From contig CM056583.1 in the NCBI GenBank assembly GCA_029721435.1, positions 84,893,620 to 84,957,619 on the forward strand: a DNA stretch of 64,000 bases, given 5' to 3'. The notes under the pieces are model-generated. The model was given only the letters and a program-made list of their open reading frames with translations, ran no database searches and had not been told where the DNA came from. Below, piece after piece: positions 11,901-60,209 of this stretch. Source of the stretch: Gymnothorax reevesii (lineage: Eukaryota; Chordata; Actinopteri; Anguilliformes; Muraenidae). The number at the start of each line of letters is the position of its first letter. Position 1 is the stretch's first letter. A program made the translations under genes and the position numbers.

Positions 11901-14639
11901 CTCAGACAATATTTTTGAAAAAATTCTGAAACTGAAGTTGAAAGTCTGCACTTAAAGCACATCTTGATTGCTTCATTTTAAATCCATCATGTTGGCCTAC
12001 AAAACTAAAACAATGAAAACTGTGTCTCTGTACAAATTTTATGGGCCAAACTGTATAAAGTTACGACCGAGACATAGTGTTTGTTGGGGAAAGTCAGTTT
12101 TGCATGCTGGTCAGAGCAACTCCACAGAGCAACACAGAGAGAATAACACCCAGATTACTGATGAATAATTCGTGAAATTCATGTATATACTAAGCTTGCA
12201 GCCACAGATAGAATATTTTAGCAGCAAGCCACTCGCTGCATTTTCATTCTTGGCGCTGTCGTTATGCAGGTTTAGGCAAACATTTGACCACTGTTCTTCT
12301 GAAATAATTCCACCGTGCCTGCCTCATTATATGTGTCATGTCTCGCTCACAACAGTCTGCATCACTGGAGCTCTGATTCCGAGCCTCGCTCCAGCCCCCA
12401 CGTTCCACCTGCCTCTTAATTGAAAGCAAACACCCTTTACACTTATTTAAACTCGCACCTTCCTTCCCTCGGCGCTAAGACTCATTGTTGCCTTTGTGCT
12501 CAGCTAGTGTAGACCTCGGGTTCTCCCAAAACTGTATTATAGCAGACTTATTGTTAGTCCAGCATTATATTCTGTATCATTATTGGGGATTGCATTCCCT
12601 GTTTTGTATGTGTTATTGTATTTGTGTCTAAAGCCCCACTTCAGCCACTGATTAAACAACCTCAGTCTTCGCTCTCGGATCTTGTCACTGTTTCCTGCTT
12701 CCAGCCCTTGAAGCCCTTACAGTACGTAGCCTAGTGTGCCCAGATCCGTCCCGGCCTTTCGGCAGATCATTCACTGCGCCTCACTGCCCCAGCTGCAGAA
12801 ACAGCACTGGCCTCCAATCAACAGACTCGTGAGGTGGGGCGCCAGAATTATTCTGTCTGAAGCCACTATAGTGTCCACAGACAGTGCCGAGGTTACCTGG
12901 CCAATTCAGTCATCATCTGACCTTCGAAGGTAAAATAGTCCTTCAGCTTAAAGTGAAATGTGTGCAAATATATTTGACAAATATTATGTACAAAACCTGC
13001 CTGCTATCGCCAGCACCCGATTGACTTGGACAGGCCTCTGCACGGGGACTTTGTGGACTTTAAATATTTGACAAATAGTTTTTATTTGCAGCCCCCTTTG
13101 GTTCAAAATAGCTTATCGAACGAGAAAATGGCCGATACATTCAAGGCACCAGGTCCTTCATCAGCAGATTGAGAAATGGCAGGGAACAGGAATATGGAGC
13201 GCTGCAACCGAAGGACAATCAGAGTGTGTTCCAATAACACAAGCCAGGCAAAACTCCGCAGACAGAGGGCAAAGACTAAACTCTGAAAATCAATTTCAAG
13301 GTAGCATACAGCACAGTTTCCCAACTTTCTCCTTGGTGCACATCAGCGAGATCTAACTATTTGTTGTGTTCCGCCTTGAGCTCACCCAATTCACCTGATA
13401 TGGTCTTGATTGGTTTTCATGCTTGAGATGAAATTCAACAAATAACTGGATCTGGCCGGTGAGTATTTGACAAAATACTCTCTCCACAGCAACAGGCCCT
13501 GTTTAGCAGCTAATTGCTAAAATCAAGACCTCAAAATTAAGACTGAAATGAAAACCTACAGGACAGTATTGGTCATGCTGAATTAGACCCTGCAGTGCCA
13601 TAGTTGAAACACTAACAGCCTAATATCCTAATATCTTACAAGGCAGCAATCTCATAGGATTACCTCTCGTTATCTCTCAATGCAGCAATAACAGGAGTTG
13701 AGAGGGGAGGAGTCAAGTGTCTACATCATAACTGACGCTTGCATCATCTGAAGTTATAAGTTTGGCGTGTATTTCCTTTGATTTCTGATATTACACTGAA
13801 AGCTCTGCTACTCGCACTGTAAACTTAATTTCACAATAACACTGCATTGTCATTCAGATGTTACAATTCTCTTGAGCATTTGAATTCTTAAAAGAATGTA
13901 TAAAATATGATATATGATGGAAAGGTAATTTAGTTGAAATTTAATTTGCTGGCCACAGCTAGGCTATTTGTATATAAACCTTTGCGTTCCACACCAGAAT
14001 TAATTCTGTTTTGGATGTCGTGTTGGCAGTTATTCCCTCATCGACCTAATTATGAAGCTACGCACATTCGGTCGAGGCACTTCGAGCATTATTGCATAAT
14101 TTAGATGTATTACTGGCATTACAGCTGCTTGTCTTTTTAATTTCTCTCTAATTCATTAGTCCAACTTATTCCCGAGTTATTAGCAAGGTGACTTTTCAAT
14201 GAGAGCCTCACATATTTTACCAATTAGTTTCCCATTATCTCGTTGCATATCATTCTAAGCCATTAGGAACAAGAACTACATTGATATCAATGTCTCGTTT
14301 TTCAACAATTTACCTCAAAATTCCTTTTTTTTTTTTGTTTTGTCAGGTGTAGCCCAGGAATCTTTGTTTAATTGTTTCTAAAAATATTTTCACTCTTTTA
14401 GCTTTTTCTTCTATATTTAAATCTATTTATACACTGTAAATAAAGAATAAATTAATGTAAGACTTGTTTCTTGAGACAATGCCCCCCTGATAGTACACTG
14501 CCGTTTCACCTGCACCGCATCCACGGACCGTCACCGATGACCCCTCTAATCCCCTCTCGCCTCGCTTCTCCTGGGCGAAATTGTACGTCTCATCTGACTC
14601 CCTCTCTTATTGTCGCTCTTATACTGTAGTTTGTGCATC
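11901..14639. other. Intergenic, mostly unique; possible conserved element at 13900-14330
   Basis: No gene found. 13900-14330 is complex, free of obvious repeats and rich in ATTA/TAATTA-like words, as in vertebrate conserved noncoding elements; this is only a guess. Confidence 0.35.
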
Positions 14640-15910
14640 ACTTGCGCATGTAGCAGAGCCTCTGAACCTCACCCAGGAAGAGCTGACGTAGCCACAAGCT
14701 TTCATTCCAACCAAGTATTTACTCACCTGATTCTACTACCCAACCACAGAGTCTTCGCCTCAGACGTTCATACTGGGTAACTGCGTGGCAGGAATGAAGG
14801 CATAAAACCCTGCACAAAGACTGGCCCTTTCTGGATAAGGTTGAGAATCCGAATCCCTGGCCTGTACTCTGTTACGAGCCGCAAAAGTGAAGCAGGTATT
14901 GTTTTCAGTTGTTCTGTGTGTCTATCTGTCATTTGGCCAAACCACAGCAAAATAGTCTGACACTGCAATAAAACTACTAGGAAAAGCTGTTTTTGTTTTG
15001 AGCATTTTTGCGAGTGTTCACATATCCGTCTGTCTGTCTGTCTTGTCAGTTTGTGAACAATTCTTGTGAACACAGCAGCGTCACAGACTTTTAAGACGCA
15101 GCCCTCAAACTTCACAGATGTATAGTTGTGATACAGAGGAATGCTGGGCATGTTCTGAGCTATGCTGTACGCAGTGCCCAGTTTGTTATCGCGGCTGGTG
15201 CGATCCCAGATGGTCTCTAGTTCATTAATATATTCGGTGCTTTTTACTTGCTGGATTGTTTTCTCAAAATAAAGGTCCTGTCTGCATTCGCACTGGTCTG
15301 TCATGGAGGAATTGTTATTGACAGGCTCCATGCTGCTTAAACAAGCATGAAATAAGCTGATCCCCCGCCACAACGAAACTCAATGGAGGGCACGGACGGA
15401 CGGACATGTGAAAAGGCACATCTACACAATAACATGCAACCATATCTTAAATTTCGTCGATAAATATTGAACAGTTTAGGATTTCTGGCCCGATATGTAT
15501 CCTTGAAGACAAACGCGACGGAGGCATGAACAGACGGACAGATGAAAGTATAGAAAAGCTCATCTACTCAATTAGATGTATCCATGTATGCAATTTTGTT
15601 GTGAAATATTGAACGGTTGAAGTGTTCTGGCCCGAAAAAGAACGGAATGGCTGTTATCTGGCCTGGAAACAAATTGTGGAGGGACAAACAGGCGGGCAAG
15701 AGGACTGACGGAGGTATGAAAGGCACATCAACACAATAAGCTGTATCCACACATGACATTTTGTGAAAAAATATGTATATTTTGGAGTCCTGGCCTGGAA
15801 AGTAACCGTGACAGACAGACAGACAGACAGATGGACACGCAGAGGGACACCATTCATTCCCGTATCCCCATCCACTAAGTGGAGAGAATGAAAATCACTT
15901 AACCCCATAA
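14640..15910. repeat. Repeat region with a ~140-165-bp tandem array and GACA runs
   Basis: At 15390-15840 a unit recurs three times. It includes AAAGGCACATCTACACAATA, a part ending GAAATATTGAACGGTT, TTCTGGCCCG or TCCTGGCCTGG, and a GGAC/GACA-rich stretch. Copies start near 15413, 15553 and 15719. A related GTCT run lies at 15029-15045 on the other strand sense. The 201-codon open frame at 14768-15373 (minus) runs through this repeat sequence. Confidence 0.65.
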
Positions 15911-16330
15911 AACTGACAAAACCATATATGAGTCCATAAATTACTGCTGGTCTATTCTGACCTGTGCGGCCTCAGACCTATTTTAAATTTTGATGAAGAT
16001 CCCATGGTTTCTAATGATGCCAAATATGTCCCACTCAATTAGTGGGTAATGTGTATCAGTGATGTACAAGATTGAGGTATTTTTCACTTGATGTAATGCT
16101 GTGGCTGTATAAAAAAAAATATATATATGTATATAGTGTCCTGTGTTTGAATATTTCCCTCAGTGTAAGTGTAGTGTAGCTTCAGTGAAGCGCTGCAACC
16201 AGCAGATACAGAATATTCATGTGACACGGTCCTGTAATACGAAAAAAAATGCTATTTCTGACTTTGAACCGACATAAGTGAAAACTTAAGCGAAAAGTTA
16301 GAGTTTAAGGGGTTAAAAGAGGACAAGTTT

Positions 16331-16525
16331 TCTTTTCTTTAGGTTTGAACAATGATTTCTTGTCTATGGAGGGGAGATGGTGGGGGTTTTCCATTTTATT
16401 TACTTATTTTATGATTGGTTTTTTTTTTAATACCTAACTTGTCTATGTAAAGCACTTTGTGCTACATTTTATTGTACGAAAAGTGCTCTATACATTAAGT
16501 TTTGATTGATTGATTGATTGATAAG
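16331..16525 (+). repeat. LINE/SINE 3' tail with (TTGA)n
   Basis: Ends with GTAAAGCACTTTGTGCTAC, AAAAGTGCTCTATACATTAA and a TTGA microsatellite at about 16502-16522. This is the usual 3' end of L2-related LINEs and the SINEs that borrow it. Confidence 0.65.
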
Positions 16526-19500
16526 CAAGTACCCAATCATATCCGCTGTGGCCTCTGTGGCCTTTGCCGCAGTCCCCGCCTCAGACTACAGACGAAGCGA
16601 CACGCGGGAGAGCAGGTAGGCTCTTTTAAAGCACACGAACACTGTCTGCCACTCGTTCCTTACCGCACTTCAAGTGTACAAGATTGGCTCATGTAGCCCT
16701 GAGTCAGGAAGCTTGTGTGAGGCTTAAACCGAAATCCCAGCCAGCTGGAGCCTGCTCTCCCACAGTTAATGTTAGCACTAATCGTGCAGGGCTGCTGGCT
16801 ACAGCTGTCTCTGGCTAGTGTGTATATTTACAGGCTACACCTGGATTCCAACTTCCTGCTCTTACTGCTAACTCCTAATCAAGCACAGACATTGTATATT
16901 GAGGAATATTTTTATGAGGGATAGCAGTAATAGCCATTTTTCCACACTATGCATCATCACTGACCAGGCTGTAAAACATGAAGAGGGAAAGAATGGCCAC
17001 ACAAATACATTAACGAGCGTGTCTGTGAAGCACTGTCTCCACAAATTTCTTTACTTACTTCACTTAAAAAATATGATCTAACAATAGAGAGAGGGCAGTG
17101 CATTCTTGAACCCCTGTCAGTCTCAATTTAGCCATCTCGCTACAAAATCCAATTCAATTAAATGCAGTTCTCAAGGAGGGCAGGCGGCATTCAGTGGTTT
17201 TACAGCACAGGAATGTGTTTTTTCACAGGTCGTCAAGATCCAATTTTAGATAAAAACCAGACTTTCATTCTCACTGTATCACGCTGCTCATATGCTTATT
17301 GAGCCACAGCGGAAACAATAAAATATGAAAAAAAATGTTTTATGCCTGGATTCGATTCAATATTGCCAGTCTCTTGGTCTTCAAGCTTTAACTTTTAGTT
17401 GCCAATAAAAAACTGATATTTAAGTGAAATATTGTTGTTCTTTATTACCTTTATGGTTGTAATATTATGTCCAATTGAATGCGGTGGCACAGTAGCGTTA
17501 TCTCATTTTTAAAATTGGTGTTCTTTTGAATCGGTAAAAAGGTGCAGTGTATAACTATGACCCATGATACAGTTGGTAAACGGTGATTATAGATTGATCA
17601 TAAAACCATACCTACATGAAGGATGAATGCAATGCTTTCAATGTCCCAATTTAGAAAGAACATTTTTGTTTTTGTATTTTGTGAAGCAGGCCTGGACTCT
17701 CATTCTGAGAGCGGTGGTGTGTGTGTGCATGTGTGGGGGGGAGGGGCATTTAGGGAGGGGTAATCAGCACATTTGAATTACACAGCAGTATATATACAGA
17801 CCGAGAGAGTCCCCATAAATCTGCTTCCTGGAGGCAATCACGAGCTCGCATGACCCCCAAACCTAATACTCGATAAGGGGCGCTTATGAGAAAAGTCCAG
17901 ATTTTTTGGAATACAGTTAATGCATTTCAAACAGATGCTACTGCTGTAAATATCATATTTCAAAGTCAAAATGGATGAATGCAAATTTCTTATGTATTTG
18001 TTCAGCGTCTTTTTTCATGCTAAACTGTAAAATTTGGCATGAAGAGTAATTTCAAATGAAACACGATGACCAAATAGCATGATTGATGATGGAACGTCAT
18101 TTGTTATTCTCATCTCAGAAATCATTTATTCAATCATGTAACCACAGAACTGCTGCTAACAGGATGTCTTACCCAGAAAAGTGAAATTTATTACTATTTG
18201 CACATTTTTTTTCTCTCTTTTTAGGATCAGTAGTCCACCATTTTGAACACAATGCAAGAATATTATGAATAATACGAACATATTCTGGGTATGAAAATTG
18301 ATGTCTCGTGGACTTTGAATGAATGGCAGTCCTTTTTATTTAGTTATTTAGTTACACTGTCCAAATATGAATGGACTGCACAGTGCAGGGTTTAAATTTT
18401 TCCAACTGACCAAAAAAAATATATATCAAAGCTAGTAATACTGGACCTGTATAAACTTGATGCCCATTTTTATTGATAGGATACACTGAATACAATTTTT
18501 TAAAATTATGGAATTTTCTTCAAAAGTTTTCTCTTTTTTTTTTGTTGCGGAATTCCAGATTCCTCGCTGTTGAGTGAATATGAATTGCAAAGTGTTATGG
18601 TGACAACTTTTTTTGAACATAGTGTCTTGGCCGGACGTAGTCTTTCTTTTCACCATCCTTGGAAATATCAAAAATTCAAAGTTCATGATCATCTGCAGAA
18701 CGTAGTTTAATTCATCAAGTCTCTGACTGCACTGTGTAGCAAAAAATTGAAGTACACTTTGCTCATAAAGTTTTGCTGAGTGATTCTTTGAAATATAATA
18801 TTATTACTAGCACATCATTGTAAATTTAACACAAACTCATCTCAGACAAATTATATAAAGGTAATCTCTTGCTGAAATCTGTGCTTGGACATCAGCATAA
18901 TTCTTTATATGACATGAGAAATGTGCTTCCACTTCCAAAAATGACAACAGTTTTTTGCCTCATAGTAAAAAATAAAGTAGCTGTGGCATTTTTGTGGATG
19001 TTCGCGCAACAGTGCACTGTGATTTTTCAAGTACACAAGAAACATTGATGTGGAAACACAGGATTCATTTGAGAAACCTTGTACGAGTGCATGTTGTTTT
19101 TATAAACTCATAATGCTAGACAGACCCAAATTGTTCTGCTGAACGACGTGGCAATGCTTTTTTTCCTCAGCTGAACAATACAATATATGCAGCAGCAAAA
19201 TTTTAATAAAAGGGATAATTTAATTACAGGCAACAAAGGCAGAAATATTCAAATGGACACTGACTCTGGCCGTGTTCGTCACTCTGGATAAATGTATGCT
19301 AGTTTGTGGGGTCGGATACCCATAAACAACTAACTAAAGATGCCACTGTCAAAGAAACTAGGCCTTTCCACCCACCAAATGTCAGTAATGCTGACTAAAG
19401 ACAATATAAAGGATCCAAATGAATGGACAATGCTATAATACCATTCAGTACAGTTACTAAAGGCTGTCCAAAGCATTTTATGAACTTCAGTTGGGCAATC

Positions 19501-20813
19501 AGCTTAGTGGCTCAGGTCATAACTCCAAATAAACGAGATGCCGTATGCCCTGTTCTCCTCCTGTGAAATGTTTCTGAGGAAAAGTTGGGCATCATGTCAA
19601 AATCGCCATTTAAGCTGGATAAATACTGGTTTTCACGCCTTAGGTTGCACCATATATAGAGGCAGAAGTTTTTTCATGCATAAACAGGGAAAAAAATCTG
19701 AATGAAAAGATTTGTGATCCCGCTATTTGAGTTTTATGTGATTTCTTTAGGGTTTTAAGGCAGTAGAAAAAGGGCCCTTTTAACAAAATAACCTTCAATC
19801 CAAATATGGGAAATGAATAAAATATCAGACACTTATTTCCACCATTCATTTCTAAAAGTGTTATGGCTAATGCTAACATCGGACTGATCGCAAATCTGAG
19901 TATCTCTGCAGAGTAACTGCCGATAAAACAGGAGTGTATCAGAAGGTCATAATAGTTGACATGCAGTTAAGTCCAATATAAAAGCCAATATAACTCACCA
20001 TGTGATTTTAACGATTATTAAGAAAAACAGGTTCTTTAGCAATCGCTTCTCTTGGTGCTCTTGACTATGAGGTTGAATGGAATACCTCCATTCCGCAATA
20101 ACTAGTTCAAGATGGTGTACGAGGCACCAACACATAACTTCTTCCATCAATGTTATTGATGTTGAACAAGCAGTCGAAAGAAGAGTGTTTCACATGTTCA
20201 TATTAAGTGCAGATTATATGAGGAAAGTTTCCTGTTAAATATCCAAAAAGCACGTATCGAGCACTGTCGTGCTCACATAGCATTACACGTCAAGTCTGCT
20301 GAGCAGTGCAAAAATATAAATACCTTCTTCCAATGACCACGTATAATAGTGGCAACCGAAACCATAGTACCTCGTAAAAAATAATCAAAGCACTTTGCAT
20401 CCACAGGAAACAGTGGAATTAGCACTACATTACCAGTACATCGTAATTGACATCTTCAAAACAGGCCTTTTTTTGACAAAAAAGGGAAAATAGCACAATA
20501 CAGACGTTAACAACACAATCTCGCCATCTTCAACTCATTCTCATGTGTCAGTTCCGTCCGATCCTTTCCGTATAACACTCAGATTTAACAAATCAACCGC
20601 CATTAGAATGTGTCCGTGCCATCACAAGCCGTACTTCCATAATATCTTTTTTTAAAAAAATAGGATGTGCAGAAACTCTATTGCAAAATCTGAGTCCTGT
20701 TATCATCACATCCCAGAGCTGGAAGTTCAATTAAAGCTTCAGTGTACCCATCAGGAAGGACGAAACCTTGGATACAGCGCTCCTTTGAGATGTCTGCGAT
20801 TTCCGAGCCAACC
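16526..20813 (-). other. Downstream of grin3a stop; 3'UTR expected, no other gene
   Basis: The grin3a 3'UTR must begin at 20813 and run to lower coordinates. Candidate polyA signals on the minus strand are ATTAAA at about 19202 and AATAAA at 18468-18473, but neither is well supported. No other coding sequence or clear transposon was recognised. Confidence 0.4.
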
Positions 20814-54480
<33,667 letters not shown>

Positions 54481-56837
54481 CTGTAGGTAGTGAACGAGAG
54501 ACAAGGTTATTTTTATTAGCAGCTCTGCTCTAAACAGTGATGGCAGGCTGGGAAAACAGCTGACTCATTTACCCTAAACTGCTTCCATTTATCCTCATAC
54601 AATCATATTAGACAAATTTAAATTTACTTTGATGCCAGAAAATTATACCAGTAAACATGCACATTGTTGGTCTGCTCTGACTGTTGGTTTGCTCTGATTT
54701 CAATAAACCAATATAATCTCAATGACATGCATGGAATATTTGTTTATTCCAAAAAACTTGATTTAAACTCTAATGAAAAATAAGGAAAGTACAGTGATAT
54801 GAATTTAGAGAATAATATTCCCAGAAAACAGAATTTAAATATTAGGGTGAATTTTCACTATAAACAAAAACAGCTTGTCTGGTGATGTTTTGAAATGCAG
54901 AGTGAAATCAAATCCGTTTGATATCTCCTTCATTCTTTATTTCATTGACAGGATGGTAGATAGCCCTCTTGATGTTGCACCAGACTGATCCAATACAATA
55001 AAGTTTTCCCATGCTGCAGGGAAACGAGAGTCGACTGTGGCTTGCAATACGGCAGCCCAAACAACGAGAAAGTGCTCTCTTGCCAACATTTCTGCATAAG
55101 AAACATACAACATACTAGATATTTTTCTGAGGAAATACCTCAGTCCTTTCCCTGAGACTACTACTGACTACTCAGATCTTGATGCCAATTACTGACAGAC
55201 ACAAAGGACTGTTATGTTGATAACAACATATATTATGATATATTTACATATATGATATATTTTTCAACCTTTTCCATTTTTTAATCACTGTGAACGTTAA
55301 AAGGGGTACATTCTCAGTAATATCATCCATCTCTTTCTAATTCCTCATGTTATTGACTGGCTTATTTCATTTTCAGTCTAAACTAGTCACGCATAATTGT
55401 TTAATTAATTACTTGCGGTTCCATGTCAATTAATATCCAACAAAATACAGTATGCAAGTAATGAAACAGAAATAAGTAGGAAATAGCTCTTAGATATATA
55501 AAAACACCCCTGTTCCAGACCTTTTACAAACATGACCATTTCTGTTCATTAAGAGGCACATTCTTCAGCTTGTCCTGACTGTCCAATGTAATCAACATGC
55601 ACTACTATAATTAACTTAGTGGTTGCTCAGATTCTCTATAAACTGCACTTACTCAGTGCAGTGCAATTAAGTCTTTGGCTTCAAATCATAGACAGGTTTC
55701 GAGAGCTTGTGAAACTGCCTCAGATCTCGATCTCTGCTCTCGATGTTGTCTACAGTACGTAAGAAAGTCCCTAATGCTATCCTTTGTAATACAACATGAC
55801 GTTCATCTGTTACCATTTGTAAGCACCCATTAATTTTATTCAACTAAGACATTTTTTCTCTCATACTTCTTACATTTTTAATCAGATTTATTCAGCTCCA
55901 GTGCTCATTAATTTACAATGTCCTCATCTCAGCCTTCATAGGTCCTTACTTTGAACATTTTAAGCGAGCATTTCCATTTATTTATATTTCTATGTGTGCA
56001 TATGAATGAATGCAGTAATTGACACCAAATAAGCAGCATTCAATTATTCAAATATGAGTAATTTTCTCGAAACACACATAAAAGAAAAATCTTAGAAGAT
56101 ACACACTTACTTGGATATTTTGCATATGTGCATGAATATTGAATGGATATTTGTGGAAAGGGGTTATGCCAAGGTTAATACTGCAATTATCCAAGGATTG
56201 CACATAACTGCTAAGCTTTCCAGCTTTCTGTCCACATTTTAAGACAGAAATAAACCCTGTTTTTTTTTTTTTGAGCGATTCATTATCCTGATATCTTGGG
56301 TTGGACAGGGTAAGAGGGAACTGCTTGCCACAAGGCTTGTCTCTATGGGCATCAAACCAGCATGAAAGCTTGTAAAAAGGCATCCAATACGTCAGAAGTT
56401 CTGTCCCTGACATTTTCATCATAAAGTTTTTCGGACTCCATGTGGCAGGGTCCTCAGAGCACTCGCGTTAGCTAATCGGAAGTGAGGCAAAACGACAAGC
56501 TGAGAAAAATAAAGATGGATGACAGAGAGAGGAGGCTGTGTTTTACAGCTTTGGACTCGATCCATACGGAGAAACTCACTGAGCTGTGGCAGGAACCGAG
56601 CTGTCTCTGTGCCATCAGTTCTCAGTCATTTCCTAATGGGCTAAAGCAGGGCCAGAGATAGATAGGACCTGCTTTGACCTCTAGCGGCCAAATTATTGAA
56701 AAATAAAATAGCATATGCTAACAGCTAATTTGCACTCCTATTACTTTACATAAAATACATGCTGAAAATGAGCCCAAAAAGCAGACCTTCACTTTCAATT
56801 CTAAATTGAGTCACTGGAGTAGAATTTTTTATGCTTT
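54481..56837. other. grin3a intron 1, nothing recognised
   Basis: AT-rich sequence between exon 2 and the Tc1 remnant. No exon 1 match on the minus strand; ORF 56048-56422 has no known domain. Confidence 0.5.
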
Positions 56838-58000
56838 GCCACCCCTTTTATATGGGATCAAATGTAATTAGACAGTTGACTCCACAGCTATTCCTTGGCC
56901 AGATGTACAATTCCCTCATTATCACATTTAAGAGTCAAGAGACAAAATGATTATTGCCGAATTCAAATGTGGAATTCGTACTTTGAATATGTTATTGATG
57001 GCTCAATATGAAGTATTTAGAGCAGTTTCTGCTATTGAAGCAAGCCATCAGGAAAAAATCAAGCAAAAACCATCAGTGAAATAGCAAAGACACGAGGTTG
57101 GCTAATTCAACTATCTGCTACATTTGTAAAATATTATCATGCACTGATGAGCTCAGGGAGAATAAAAGACCTGGATGACCGCACCTAACATCTGAGGTGG
57201 ATGAAACAATTATTATCCTGGTGAAGACAAATCCTCTCTCAACATGTGGTGAGACCAAGAATGCTTCCCAGATAGAGCTACATGTATCTTTGTCAATGTC
57301 AACGATCAAGAGAGGATTTCACCACCTAAATACTGAGGGAATATCACAAGATGTAGACACTCATAAGCCTCAAAACATAAAGTTTGCTGACAACGTCTTC
57401 TGAGACAGCATCCTGCAGGCGGATGAGACGATGGTCAAGTTGAACCAGAATGATGGGAGGAGTGTGGAGAGGGCAAGGAACTGCTCAGGTCCAAACCGTA
57501 CCACCTCATCTGTAAAGCGTGGTCATTTGTGGGCATGTACGATTGGCAATGAACCCAGGTTTCTCAGTATTCCTTCATTATGTGACTACTGTTAAGTGCG
57601 GCAAGATGCATTCTGAGCTGTATTGGGCTTTATTTTCAGAATCAGCCAAATGCTTCAAAACTCATTGAACGGTGCTTCTCAGCGCAGATAGTCAATGATC
57701 TGATGCATACTGTGAAGGCAAACTGAAAAATCTTTGAAGGCCAAGAAGTATGATGTTATTCAATGGACAAGCAAGAGCCAATTGAGCTTACTTTTCACTT
57801 TCCGACGGCAAAATCTAAAGCAAAAGAACCAAATGAAAATCAGAGACTAAGGAAGACTGCAGCGAAGACCAGGCGAGGCATCATCAGGGAAGACCCCAGC
57901 CTCTGGTGGTGAATATGGGTTCCGGGCTTCAGGCGTTCATCTACTGCAAAGGATTTGACGCTAAATATTAAAAATATCATATTTTTGAGCCACTGGGAGG
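56838..58000 (+). mobile_element. Tc1-like remnant (family B, copy 2)
   Basis: The left end CACCCCTTTTATATGGGATC and the right end TTTTTGAGCCACTGGGAGG are degenerate inverted repeats. Inside, in order: GAGCTCAGGGAGAATAAAAG (SSGRIKDLDD-like reading), GAGAGGATTTCACCACCTAA, CCACCTCATCTGTAAAGCG, CAGAATCAGCCAAATGCTTC and GGCATCATCAGGGAAGACCC. These correspond to successive parts of a Tc1 transposase gene, broken by many stops. Confidence 0.7.
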
Positions 58001-58519
58001 CTCACAACAAAGATTGTTTGAACCCCCAGCCACGACATTACGGGCTGTGGCGGTTGGTCCTTATTGGCGTGACAACTGGCCCTGTCTTACTGAGGATTAT
58101 AAGGGTTACACTGGTTAATTTTTTTTAGTCTGATGTAGCAGACATTCTGGAGTAACGAGAAGCTTTCTGTACGATTGAAACATCAAATTCGACAGTCCAT
58201 TCCTATGCCAATGATCCATGCCCACCTGAAGTTTCAGAGCGATTGGCAGTAAAATTGATTAAGACATGAGGGCAGTTTTCCCCCGTCTAAAGCAGGATGT
58301 TTGCCCAGTTCTTGAAGTAAAACTGAAGGGGGGGTTCCACCCACAGTCCAGAGGAATGCTGGAGACTAATCACCCAGAAGTATGTGTGTGGGAGCATAGT
58401 TTGCGACGCCTGAGATGATTGAAGGTCTGTTCTTGCCTCTCCCCCACTGAGTACGGGGACAGGCTCCAGCCCCCCTGTGACCTCAAATAAGAGGGTGAGA
58501 TCAGTGGATCCCAAACCTA

Positions 58520-58817
58520 CAGTGGTTTCCCTTGTAAAAATTTACAGTAGTTAGTAAGTATAGTTTGCAACAGTAAAATTGAAGTAAACTATAGTAAACT
58601 ACACTTTACAACACTAAACTATACATTGTTGCAAAATACTATAGTAATTGAATATCATTGCTATAATTTATTACAGCAGAGTTTGACTTTTGTGTTTTAC
58701 TGTAGCATTACTATAGTATATCTATAGTGGTTATACTATAATATATAATATTATAGTACTGTATTTTTACTGTAGTATTTTGTGGTAATTTTTCATAAGG
58801 GTGATGTGGGACCACTG
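58520..58817. mobile_element. AT-rich MITE, CAGTGGT ends
   Basis: Ends CAGTGGTTTCCCTTGTAAAA and the complement of CCCTTATGAAAAATTACC...CCACTG are inverted repeats. The interior repeats TATAGTA/TACTATA words. No coding sequence. Confidence 0.65.
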
Positions 58818-59339
58818 TTTTGCTGGCTTTTGTTCCCCTCACAATTGCAATCTAAGAATTATGACCAATTCACGACAAAAATGGCAATGCACACCATGAG
58901 CAAGAAAAAAAACCCAATTATCATATTTTTTTTAGATATATTCCATGTAACAGGAACAAAAATAACAAAAAAAAAGTTACAGATCAAATTCAAGACAGCG
59001 GCAAATCCATACGCTGTAAATGAGATTTCTGAACATAGGTCTTCAAGTGCCAGCAAAATGCATTTCCTAGAGTGAGGAAAAATGACACAAAATAGGTTTG
59101 ACTTGTTATGTTTCACTTCGTCTTTGAATTCTTCATTACCTCATAAAAAGTTTAGTCACCAGGCCTCCACAATTTGACCCGTTAGATGCAAATCAATCTT
59201 GAATCTCATCAGTTACTATATTCAATTCCTCTTTTATGCAATAAAAGTAGCATTTAGTGCCCAATAAATTTCAAACTCTTCAAGGAATGCGCATCTATTT
59301 CTGGCATAATGGTGGTTTAAAAGGATAAACTAGAGGGCA

Positions 59340-59545
59340 CTTCGAAAGCGGATTCCTCTGCCAGCAGGTTTTGATCCAGAAATCACTTAATGGGATCGAG
59401 AATCAGGATGTGCGCTCAGATTTGAACAGTTTTCAAGTTATCCTGCAGACAAACACACACACACACACACGTGCATGCACTCACACACACACACACACGT
59501 GATCACAAATGTGATCACAATACCTCTTGGCGGAAGTAACAATCC
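59340..59545. repeat. Fish interspersed repeat with (CA)n
   Basis: AAAGCGGATTCCTCTGCC, TCAAGTTATCCTGCAGACAA, two CA-rich tracts (59450-59500) and CCTCTTGGCGGAAGTAAC at the end. The same end motif family as 24870-25203. Confidence 0.6.
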
Positions 59546-60209
59546 CAATAAAATTTTGTAGTGCAATTAAGAACAATTAACAAAGTACTCATAAAACTCT
59601 GGGATCTCAGTTGTGGTTGGAACTAAACTCGTTGCACAAAAAGGCCCCCCAGGATAGCGTTTGGGACCACGAGATTGGTTTAAGTATGAATTGATAAAAT
59701 AAGGGTGTTGTGTCCGTGTTTGTTTGTGTTTATTTCCTATTTCAGATGTATATACTTTTGACCTTTCACCCGTTCCCTTTCTGTCCATTTATCTGAAAAC
59801 CATGTTTCAATTTCATTGCTGCGGACAGCTCTGACAGGACAGTTTGCAGTGCAGAACCTGATAGGTCAAATAATTTAATTCACCCACTCCAGAGCTGCTG
59901 ACCATCCGTAACACATCACGCAGGAATGAGGGACAGCATTAATCGCAACACTCACGTCACAAGCCTAATTCTTCAATTCAGATATTTTTCTCAGATTGTT
60001 TTTGCTAATCTTGATGGTTCACATTCATCATGACAAGTGACCTGTACAGTATCTAACTGTAAAGTGAACGCATCTGTCTTGTGAACGGATCTAAACAGCA
60101 TGTATATATATATTCATACTGAAAAATTCTTGCCTGCATCATCTGTCTCACCGACAACAACAAGAAGATCAGAAGGATCTAATAGCTGCGACCTCGCCTA
60201 GCATCTGTC

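Noticed and set aside
14768..15373. 201-codon minus-strand ORF as a protein gene
   Set aside because: No known domain, low-complexity surroundings (GTCT/GACA runs) and similarity to fish repeat sequence; listed as repeat-derived.
15812..15832. GACA run as part of a CRISPR-like array
   Set aside because: It is a simple microsatellite in vertebrate DNA, without regular spacers.
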